A stretch of 64,000 nucleotides of DNA, from positions 5,647,001 through 5,711,000 of the forward strand of contig WOAB01000589.1 in assembly GCA_027886185.1 (NCBI GenBank), given 5' to 3'. Under the pieces are notes generated by a model that saw only the letters and a program-made list of their open reading frames with translations, searched no databases and was not told the origin of the DNA. The stretch comes from Rheum nobile (taxonomy: Eukaryota; Streptophyta; Magnoliopsida; Caryophyllales; Polygonaceae). Below are positions 55,791 to 64,000 of the stretch, piece by piece; position 1 is the stretch's first letter, and the number at the start of each line of letters is the position of its first letter. The position numbers and the translations under genes were made by a program.

Positions 55791-58258
55791 TGTAACACCC
55801 CCAAAACTTAACCCTTTTGGAAATGTATTACCGCCAGTGACCCCAGTGTTCCTTACCGAAATCACCCAAGGCTTTACCAAATAAATACAATTTATGAAAT
55901 GCAATTGATACACAAAGATTAAGCATTAAATTCCAAAACATAACATTGTCGAGGAAATAAGAGTTACGGGATTACAACCCAATCCCGAATAGGTCAAAAC
56001 ATAGTTTAAACCCAACACAGCGGAAGACTAAGAAAGTAAGTTACAATCGGAGTTATTGTCCAAAGGATCATAACCTGATTAAAGAAATAATTAAAACATT
56101 CAAAAACCACCGCCGACTCCATAGTCCTTCTAATCTTCTGAGCTACTTCTTAACTGATGTGCCGAATCGAACGGATGACACCAGCCAACCATGCAAGGGA
56201 AAATATTGGTTGGTTAGTCTAACTGAATAGACTAGCAAGGGTACAAAGCAGACTGGTTCGAAGCAGTCATATTAGGTTAGACTCATCGCTTCTCGGATAA
56301 TAACCGATAACGGTAGTCAACCATCATATTCCTACTGGAATAAACAAGAGATATGCACAGGAGAAGATTCTGGAAGACTGAATCTTCACAGAAATTGACT
56401 CGAAAGAAGACTCCAACGGAAATGAGTCTTTAAGGAAGTAATGACAAATCTGGAATATTACAGAATCATTCAACAATGATTTAAAACTGACTGAGATGCT
56501 TCGGTTCACAACCAACCTCATCGCCTACAGCGAATCCAGATTGGAAAGAGAACGTACTACATTCAAGTCAAGACGAGTTTTCCTAGCTGCAGTGAACTTA
56601 GCTGCACTACTCGCCCAAGGTGTATTAATTTTGTGCGTCAAGGTAGCACTTATCTGATTTATGTTTCAAAAACACACATCACGTTATAGACTTTTACATG
56701 TGTACCCCACCAGTGGGACGACACATCTTAGTATACGTTTCGTCGAGAGTGACGTATACTGAAAGGTTTGTGACACCAGCTAAGTGTCCTGTCTCTACAC
56801 ACACGTGTAAGAGACCGATCATGATCTTAGAATGGTATTGGATGGGGACGAGCCACCCCTCTACCAGATTATAAAGAAACGACTGGACAGAGTCCGAGTA
56901 ACGTTCCTATCTAACAGTGATAACTAAACAGTTAAAGCACCACCACAGTTATAGGATAAATCCACATAAAGGCCCGAAAGGCGATCACAGATAATAGCGT
57001 TGTTCTAACAGATATACAACCTATTATATGATTTTCAAAACAGTTTATCAAAACCGTTTCCAGACAAACAGGATATTCATTCCAAATTAATTACTCAGAT
57101 AAACTACTGATAATTAATGTAAATATGGAACGAATGAGCAAGAGCGAACCGCCACTTGCCTTACTCCGCAGAATAGTCTAAAGACGTCACTGGATTCCGG
57201 GCTCGACACGGTATAGATCCGACAGCACAACAACCTTCGAGTCGACCCATAAAAGGAACCCTAAGTTAGATCCGACATAAACAGTACGAATCTAAACACG
57301 GCGAAAGAACACGAAAGGAAAGACGCCACGATGACAACCGACCAAGCCAAAGCCACGAAGGCGTTCTGGGCAGTGGCGGCGGTCGCCGTTCTTGGCGGCG
57401 GTCGCCATGAAGAACACGGCGGTCGCCGTGAAGAACACGGCGGTCGCCGTGAAGAACACGGCGGTCGCCGTTAAGAACACGGTCGACTGAAACGAGAGAA
57501 AACTCAACCCAAAACACGAGCGGTTTGGCCTCCTTCGACTTGCTTTGGCTTCTAACCTCCAAGGCTAACCAAAAGCTTCACAAAGGCACTCTGGAAACAC
57601 ACCAAAGCAACACCGGCGAGACCTCCGGCGAGCACAAGAAAACCGGCGAAAACAAAACTCCAGCGAGAGGCAAATTTGGCAGCGATTCGGGGTTGTAGAT
57701 GACCCAAAACCCATGCCCAAGCTCACCTATTTATAGGCAAACCCCAAGGAATGAGCTGCAAACCCTCAGACGCGGCAAACGACGCAACGACGTGCCTCGA
57801 ACGACGCCGGCGACCATCGGGCAATGCCCACTGGACAATCACGGCGGTCGCCGTATTTTTGCCTGCGGCGGGCACGCGGAGGTCGCCGTAAATGCGGCGG
57901 TCGCCGTTGCTAGGCCTATCGCGGCCAGCTAGAAGCTGACACATTGACCTCTCGGGCCCAACCACGGCGGTCGCCGTTTCTGAACGGCGGTCGCCGTTTT
58001 CCCATTTTCCCATTTTCCCACCCATTCGGTTTTGAACGAGCTTGACGATAAACCGGGATAAAAATTATCGTACGCGAACGACAATTTAAAATTCAAGGCA
58101 CCTTGTCTGTATATTATTTCACTGAGAAAAATATTACAGATATAGAGCACATTACAGAATGTCTCAAGCTACCTGAATTAAATCCGACGTACACAACGGG
58201 TACTCGGGAAAATTCCATAATTCCCAAAATAACCTTAAAAAAAATACGGGGTATCACA
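55791..58258 (-). repeat. 5' LTR of element C
   Basis: 2468 bp. The TATA word is at 57728-57735. The GC-rich minisatellite at about 57377-57482 has about six units against four in the other LTR. An added GC-rich motif near 57878-57907 explains more of the length difference. Confidence 0.9.
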
Positions 58259-58263
58259 GTTTT

Positions 58264-58409
58264 TGCCACGTCATTTATAATACAATCTTGAATTATATAT
58301 ATGTTAGTGTTCGTTTTAAATTATTCTTTTGTGATCAATGTTGTAAGCCTTCGGTGATTTCAGATATGCGATCTGAGGTCATTGCGGTAAAATTACTAAG
58401 AGTGTTACA
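58264..58409 (+). repeat. Element B later LTR, right part
   Basis: tgccacgtcatttataatac resumes the LTR text interrupted at 47213. It ends AGAGTGTTACA and is followed by ATTTT, the target copy of element B. Confidence 0.75.
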
Positions 58410-58839
58410 ATTTTTTTTTAATGATTTTTAGAAAAATATTAATTTTTATTTTTGTCCTTAGTCTTATTAATTTTACAAAATTGAACACTAGTAGGAATTT
58501 ATATATATATATAGGGGCGCGCTCCGGTAAAACGGGTATTGTGGTAAAACGGAAGTACAAATAAGGAGCGTTGGATTGAAGAGATTGGAGGGCTGGATTT
58601 GATGGAGCAAAATAAGCCACATGGGGGTGCATTGTACCGAATTTGAATAACCTGCCTTCTTTATTGAATTACCGAAATTAATATCCTACAAAATAGGAAG
58701 TTGTTCCTACAAAATATGGTAAATGTGCAAATTGGAGAGATAATGAGATTATTCAAATATTTAAACTTTAGATGGGAAGATTATTTTAAATTCGTTTAGA
58801 TTTAAATTCATTTTGCTCATTTAATGATTTTCCAGTGTT

Positions 58840-59880
58840 CGTGAATATCGTTAATGTGTTCACGAATATCGAACATATGTTAATGAATATCGTTCATGTT
58901 TGTTTGAATATCGATTTCTATTTAATAAGTGAATATAAAATATCTTAAAAATGTGAATATCATCACTTAAATCATGAATTTCACCACTTGATAATATGAA
59001 TATCAAACTAAGTTACATGAATATCTCAATTAATCACATTGAATATCAAATTCACTTACATGAATATCACAACTCAATTTGTGAACATTACTACCCATTT
59101 TGTGAATATCACCCACCACCCAATTACATTAATATAGTCACCCAAGTACATGAATATCATCACCTAACTACACGAATATCACCACCCAATATCTTCGAAG
59201 CTTTGATTCATGGCGGTAAGGTTTAACAATGACATTGTCGCGTCGATTTTGGGTCGCACAGTCGCACGATCAACCTGAATATCAACATTATTATAATGAA
59301 TATCAACAACATTATTATAATGAATATCAAGAACATTATATTGAATATCACATCATAAAATTTGAATATCGACTATTCAACGCATGAAACTTCATGAATA
59401 TGAACAACATTATATTGAATATCACATCATAAAATTTGAATATCGAATATTCAACGCATGAAACCTCATGAATATGAACAACATTATAGTGAATATCACA
59501 TCATAAAATTTGAATATCTACTACTCGGAGCAAACAGTACACACCAGTATCAATGACATCACAGTGAATATCACATCATAAAATTTGAATATCTACTACT
59601 CAGAGCATGAAACGTACATCCCACATGAATATCAAAGAAATTTATATGAATATCACATCAAACAATTTGAATATCAAGTGCAAACAGTACAAACAACACT
59701 AGTAATACACCAAAACGACCAACATGAATATCAATGCCATTACAGTGAATATCATACCATAAAATTTGAATATCAATTGCCATTACAGTCAATTCCATTA
59801 CTCAGAGCATGAAACGTACATCCCACATGAATATCAAAGGAATTTATATGAATATCACATCAAATAATTTGAATATCAAT
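58840..59880 (+). repeat. Dispersed array of about 32 GAATATC words
   Basis: About 32 GAATATC words, mostly TGAATATCA, lie in about 1.04 kb, nearly all on the plus strand and spaced irregularly by 15-60 bases. Between 59330 and 59650 a larger unit (gtgaatatcacatc, aaaatttgaatatc) repeats about every 70-90 bases. His/Glu/Tyr-rich short ORFs here come from the repeat. Confidence 0.8.
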
Positions 59881-60560
59881 TGCAAACAATACAAACAATA
59901 CCAATTATAAATGACACATCCACCATAAGAAAGACTTCCTCATACAATACAAGGCTACACAAATTCCTACTAGGTCATACAATACTGGTGGGCACAATCA
60001 AAAACTTCAAACCACAAAACAAACTTCTATTAAATCTTTCTTCTTTCATCAAATGCCAAAGCATCCCCAGATCAAATGAAAGAAAACAAGGGACAAGACA
60101 AAAAAAATAGAAGATGCTTTCACGTTACCCATCAATCCACTGTCGACACTAAGAACAACGCAATTGTTCTAGATGTCTTGGCCCTTAATTTCTTTGAGCA
60201 AGTGCATTCGGATAGGCTCGATGTTGCGCACCTCGGTGGATCCATCAATGGTCGTTGGATGGTCTTGCGATTCGGTACCCGTGCTCATTGTTGGTTCGCT
60301 GAAATTGGATGCCCCTTGGATAGGGAAAAGGGAGAAAAAATCATACCTGGGAGCTCTTCAACCGTAGGAGGCTAAGAGAAATCCGGGACGACGATGACGA
60401 GGAGAGTTGAAGCAAAGTTAAAGACGATGAGAGAAACTCGAGAGGTTGAAGGATATGAGAGATTGCGAGACAAAAATGGGGAGACGAGGACGAAAATGAG
60501 GAGACGAGGAGGGAGAAGCTGAAGACGATGAGAGAGTAACCGCAGATCATGTCAAATTAA
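59881..60560. other. Right interior of the short-TIR element
   Basis: A 99-codon plus-strand frame (60076-60375) and a Ser-rich minus-strand frame (60341-60550) are present. Neither has a motif I recognise, and the latter lies in gacgatgag-type purine repeats. I call neither a gene. Confidence 0.4.
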
Positions 60561-60766
60561 AAATGGAAATTGAAATGTATCGGTTAAGAATATCCCCCAA
60601 ATCACGTTATTTTGTTTTAATCGGGTGTGTGCCATCTATAGTAAAATATTTGCACCCTCCTACCTTCAATCCAGACCATTGATTTGGTTCTAATCTAAAG
60701 GCCTTTATTTGTACTTCCGTTTTACCTTAAAACGCTGTTTTACCCGAACCAAATTCTATATATATA

Positions 60767-61799
60767 TATATATTTATAGATCCAAAATTAGCATATTATT
60801 CTTTTAATCATACTAAGAAGGGCTGGTGTGTGAAGCACACGGGGCTATATATTTAGTATATTAGAAAGAATGCGTGTGTGAATTGCATAGAACTATTTAT
60901 AATTATCATACTTAATATTAGTAATATACTAGAGGGCATACCAGTGTTACGCACGGGTCATATGTTATATATATATATATATATTAATTTTATTAATTTT
61001 TTCTGTTTATAAATGAGAAAAGAAATTAAAAAAATTTATTTTAAACATTTTCAGCTTTAACAACACAAACATTTACATAAATTTGAACATTTTAGTACGG
61101 CAGTATACAAATAACCAAGCTAAGCCGGAGAATTTGTCATTTTTATGGACAAAGACACACTTAGATGCTATTGTATAGAATAAATAACAATTTAGAATAT
61201 GTTGCCTTCTTATTTTGTCAATCACCATGTTTAAAACAATTTTAAGTAGATCAAACATCTTATCTGCAATTCTTAGATTGATCTCAAATATCATATGAAA
61301 CTATTTACTCATGATAGCGTTGTATCACTTTGATTGTACATAGTAATAAGCTTTAGTTGTCATGATCTATTATATTTGATTTTGTATGTCTTCATATTAT
61401 CGACACCATTTACAAAATATATTTTTTTAGATGTGAACATGCATTTGAAAGGGTTATCGAATGGTTAAGTTATACGATAATTATTTGACATAAAGAATGT
61501 TGTTAAGAAGTTATGATTATAGTTTTTATTACTCATATATATATTTATTAAAAGAGGTTACATGTTTCAAAAGTAATAAATGAGTCACAAAGATAGAGGA
61601 TATTATGACAATCATTGATGATCAATTATGTATATATACGAATACAAACTTGTACTCTTATGGAGTATGTAGCAAACCTATACCAAGCAAAAATACTTAT
61701 TGCTTAAGCTAATGTGTGCCCATGGGCACACAATAAAAACTCCATATTTAGTAATAATCCCTTTTAGCCACTAGTTTAACTTTTTTCATAGGGTTTACC
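60767..61799. other. AT-rich stretch without recognisable genes
   Basis: It contains a transposon-terminus-like word (ccagtgttacgcacgggtc, near 60941) next to an AT microsatellite. Otherwise nothing recognisable. Confidence 0.4.
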
Positions 61800-61936
61800 C
61801 ACTAGTGGAAAAAATCCTTATAAAGGCGGGCCTTTGGACACTTATTGAGGCGAACACCGTTCGCTTCAACTAAGGGGGCTGCAACAAGTAAGGACACTTT
61901 TTGAGGCGGGCATTTTACGCCTCTAAAAGGACCTTA

Positions 61937-62116
61937 TTGAGGCGGGCCTCCGAAGCCTGCCTCAACAAGTCCCTCACTTTGGCGCCAAAATGAGGGACTT
62001 GTTGAGGCGGACTTCGGAGGCCCGCCTCAACAAGCCGTGCTGACTCGGCCGAGAGCTCGGCCGAGTCAGCGTCTATGTACTTATAGAGGCGGACATAAAA
62101 GTCCGCCTCTATAAGT
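61937..62116. repeat. Three subterminal hairpins of the CACTA element
   Basis: Hairpin 1 is 61937-62030, with 44-base arms, about three mismatches and GGCGCC at the centre. Hairpin 2 is 62039-62070, with perfect 15-base arms GCTGACTCGGCCGAG and a 2-base loop. Hairpin 3 is 62079-62116, with perfect 16-base arms ACTTATAGAGGCGGAC and a 6-base loop. CACTA subterminal repeats normally bind the element's own proteins. Confidence 0.8.
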
Positions 62117-62675
62117 CCCTTCTTTTGCGCTTCTTTTGGATGTTTTTTGGATTTATGATGCACCATACACACATTGCAAAATAGGTTCCTGATTTTATTC
62201 ACAGAATAAAAACAAGTTTACATGACAAGTAAAAACAAGTTCAATCCGAGTACAGTCAGGTTCTCAACAACAGTTTACATGACAAGTAAAAACAAGTTCA
62301 ATCCGATAATAAATACTTTGATGTAAAATACTGTGCCCATTGCTCACGAACAACATCCATTTCTTCATAAGTATATGATGTCTTCCTCTTAGGATATAGC
62401 TTCATAAAAAACACAGAAATTATTGACAAAAAACACAAATACTATCAATATATAGTTAGTTAAGTTACATACCTTGATACTCTCAACGTCTTACATTTTC
62501 CTATTAATTTCTCCCACTTCCCACCTTGATACTCTCAACGTCTTAGGTTCCTGATTTTTTTCGCAGCGTACATATCAACGAAAAAGCATATGAGTACATA
62601 TCACAAAAAAAATATCCAAGGAAGACAATTTATAATGCAATTAAATCTACTTGTCAATAAATTACCTCATCTTAT
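62117..62675. other. CACTA 3' non-coding region with short direct repeats
   Basis: gtttacatgacaagtaaaaa occurs at about 62215 and 62273. ccttgatactctcaacgtct occurs at about 62472 and 62523. No gene. Confidence 0.55.
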
Positions 62676-64000
62676 TCATTTATGATTTGTAACCCATATT
62701 CCTTCCCTATGATCTGTACGGATATGATTAGTATTATTTGTATCTTCCTCATCCGGTAATGGTTGAACAACAGTTGATAACAAGGGTGTGTCATCATACT
62801 CGTCATACTCATCTTCATCTACAAAATCATCAATACCCAGAATATGTCTTTTGCCTTGGGCAACTGCACGCCATCTAGGATCAACATTGTCTACCACATA
62901 AAAAATCTGTTTAGCTTGTGATGCTAGGATGAATGGCTCGTCACTATCACTTAATCGGTCAAAGTTTACCAATGTCAAACCCGGATAAATTTCATCTTGC
63001 TTCACCCCGTTAAGGTTGTTGACCCACTTGCACCGGAAAACAGGGATTGTAAAATTGTTATAATCAAGCTCCCATATTTCTTCGATAACACCATAATACG
63101 ATTGTGTCGCATCAATCGGTCTTTTGTCCTTAGCGCTCACATAGACCTTAGATGATGCAACTACCTTCACTCCACTATTCTGCACCACACTCTTTTCATC
63201 TTGTCTTCTAGTGTAGAATGTGAACCCATTGATATCATACCCTTCGTAAGACCGAACACATAGTTGAGGACCTCGAGATAACCACTTGACCGTATCAGAA
63301 ACGTCATATTCTTTCCTTAGTTCCTCAGCTACTTCCTTCTTAAACCAATCAACAAATGTGCGATTATGTTCCCGCATCAAAGCTCTTTCATTCAATTTAG
63401 CATTATTGTGTTGCAATTCAAGGCAATGCTTTTCTATGTAAGGATTGACCTCTGTAAGATCCTGCAACACACAAAGATGTGCCTTAATCTTCCTTTCAGA
63501 TGGAGGAGATATCACATTTTTACCAATTACTCCCTCTCCTTCAAGCCTCCCTACATGACGAGATTTTGGAAGACCTATTGGATGAAGCCTTGACAAAAAC
63601 TCAGTTGCGTATTGAGATATCTCTTCATGAAGGACTCCACGAATGATACTACCCTCTGGATTCGCCCGATTCTTTGCTTTGTCCTTTAAACTGCCAAAAA
63701 ATTTCTCAAAAGGATACATCCATCTTAAGAACACCGGACCACATAACTTGATTTCTCGAACCAAATGAACAATTAAGTGCACCATTATGTCAAAGAAAGA
63801 CGGCGGAAAGTACATTTCAAATCGACACAAAGTTTCAACAATATCATCGTGGAGAGCATCCAATATTTCCGGATCAATAACCTTAGCACATATGGAACTG
63901 AAAAACATGCAAAGTTTTTTTATAACATGTCTCACGTGTTTCGGCAATATCCCACGAAGTGCGATCGGCAAGAAAACATTAATCAATACATGACAATCAT
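62676..64000 (-). CDS. CACTA TNP2-type transposase, C-terminal part (DUF4218 and DUF4216), partial
   Basis: The frame is open from the window edge to TGA at 62676 (about 440 residues). DCHVLINVFLPIALRGILP at its start matches the DUF4218 region. FPPSFFDIMVHLIVHL, GPVFLRWMYPFEKFFGSLK and NRANPEGSI follow, typical of TNP2 proteins. The second half has GYDINGFTFYTRRQDE, NSGVKVVA, YYGVIEEIWELDY, PVFRCKWV and DEPFILASQAKQIFYV, the DUF4216 pattern. It ends with an acidic tail (FVDEDEYDEYDDTPLL). No stop or frameshift appears, in contrast to the retroelements. The catalytic TNP2 region lies outside the window, so activity cannot be judged. Confidence 0.88.
   Translation of the reverse strand, partial: DCHVLINVFLPIALRGILPKHVRHVIKKLCMFFSSICAKVIDPEILDALHDDIVETLCRFEMYFPPSFFDIMVHLIVHLVREIKLCGPVFLRWMYPFEKFFGSLKDKAKNRANPEGSIIRGVLHEEISQYATEFLSRLHPIGLPKSRHVGRLEGEGVIGKNVISPPSERKIKAHLCVLQDLTEVNPYIEKHCLELQHNNAKLNERALMREHNRTFVDWFKKEVAEELRKEYDVSDTVKWLSRGPQLCVRSYEGYDINGFTFYTRRQDEKSVVQNSGVKVVASSKVYVSAKDKRPIDATQSYYGVIEEIWELDYNNFTIPVFRCKWVNNLNGVKQDEIYPGLTLVNFDRLSDSDEPFILASQAKQIFYVVDNVDPRWRAVAQGKRHILGIDDFVDEDEYDEYDDTPLLSTVVQPLPDEEDTNNTNHIRTDHREGIWVTNHK

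Larger units (their letters stand above)
47214..58258 (-). mobile_element. Element C: nearly intact Tekay-like Ty3 chromovirus, minus strand
   Basis: 11.0 kb with LTRs of 2400 and 2468 bp, GTTTT target copies, primer site, ORF1, a 1,573-codon gag-pol frame with only three stops, and a polypurine tract. It is the same family as element A. The two LTRs differ by about 1% by eye apart from repeat-number changes, so it is probably one of the youngest insertions here. Confidence 0.9.
23202..58409 (+). mobile_element. Element B: Tekay-like Ty3 chromovirus with rearranged 3' side and nested insertions
   Basis: The outer limits are TGTAATAACCC at 23202 and GTGTTACA at 58409, flanked by ATTTT on both sides (23197-23201 and 58410-58414). 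The 5' LTR is in three pieces (23202-24254, 28338-29211, 36720-37620). The internal region runs from 37621 to 43403. On the 3' side a partial LTR (43404-43930) is followed by a copy of the MULE tail and then another LTR (44682-47213 plus 58264-58409). That arrangement fits a tandem duplication followed by LTR-LTR recombination. Confidence 0.75.
58512..60766. mobile_element. Short-TIR DNA element containing a GAATATC array
   Basis: The left end taggggcgcgctccggtaaa and the right end (reverse of gggtaaaacagcg) both lead into the same inverted word. GGTAAAACGGAAGTACAAAT is at 58543-58562 and its inverse at 60707-60726. Inner words around ttggattgaag are also inverted. Both ends abut TATATA tracts, so the target duplication cannot be read. 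No transposase is present. The element is non-autonomous and its superfamily is uncertain. Confidence 0.6.
61800..64000 (-). mobile_element. CACTA (En/Spm) transposon, 3' part, continuing past the window
   Basis: The terminus CACTAGTGGAAAAAAT begins at 61800, followed by GC-rich subterminal repeats (gaggcggac, gaggcgggc) arranged as hairpins. The transposase C-terminus is on the minus strand, so this is the 3' end. The flanking three bases are ACC; the partner copy lies outside the window. Confidence 0.85.

Noticed and set aside
58996..59226. His/Glu/Tyr-rich ORFs in the GAATATC array
   Set aside because: Produced by the repeated tgaatatca word; not conserved between parts of the array.
61915..62202. 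95-codon minus-strand ORF at the CACTA end
   Set aside because: It runs through three hairpins of subterminal repeats, which are non-coding in this superfamily.

Overview
The window is nuclear DNA of a flowering plant, most likely a eudicot, from a transposon-filled heterochromatic block. The basis is the set of plant-specific mobile families present: Ty3 chromoviruses close to the Tekay/Del lineage, an Athila-type element with a tRNA-Asp primer site, a SIRE/Maximus-like Copia relative, a MULE with a FAR1-like DNA-binding domain and OTU remnant, a plant mobile domain (PMD) gene, tRNA-derived SINEs and a CACTA element. I found no ordinary host gene, rRNA gene or functional tRNA gene. The species cannot be named from this.

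Layout. The oldest layer on the left is a MULE (about 1-23,196). Element A, a Tekay-like chromovirus at 1,320-11,534 (target duplication TAATT), and element D, a SIRE-like element without pol at 12,531-19,638 (GAAGT), each interrupt its transposase gene. Removing either insertion and one target copy rejoins the MULE reading frame. A PMD gene lies on the opposite strand near the MULE's right end. Element B, a second Tekay-like chromovirus, spans 23,202-58,409 (ATTTT). Its 5' LTR was later hit by a gene-fragment-carrying insertion P (24,255-28,327) and by a defective Athila element E (29,212-36,714; TTGAC/ATGAC). Its 3' side holds a broken LTR, a second copy of the MULE tail and a further LTR. 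This is best explained by a tandem duplication followed by solo-LTR formation. That last LTR was hit by element C, a nearly intact Tekay-like chromovirus on the minus strand (47,214-58,258; GTTTT).

To the right are a short-TIR element with about 32 copies of GAATATC (58,512-60,766), about 1 kb of AT-rich DNA with nothing recognisable, and the 3' end of a CACTA transposon (from 61,800). The CACTA transposase C-terminus is uninterrupted up to the right edge of the window.

The points most worth attention are: an extra acidic ORF between the 5' LTR and gag of the Tekay-like elements, starting MGxCxS in two copies (an N-myristoylation-like signature); element D, which has gag and an env-position ORF but no protease, integrase, RT or RNase H; a head-to-head SINE duplication with two gap-free 217-bp arms inside an LTR; arrays of palindromes upstream of the TATA boxes of the Athila and Tekay LTRs; and the GAATATC array. 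Most stop codons in the retrotransposon genes can be read as C-to-T or G-to-A changes, as expected for methylated, silenced DNA. All identities come from reading the sequence by eye; no database search was run.
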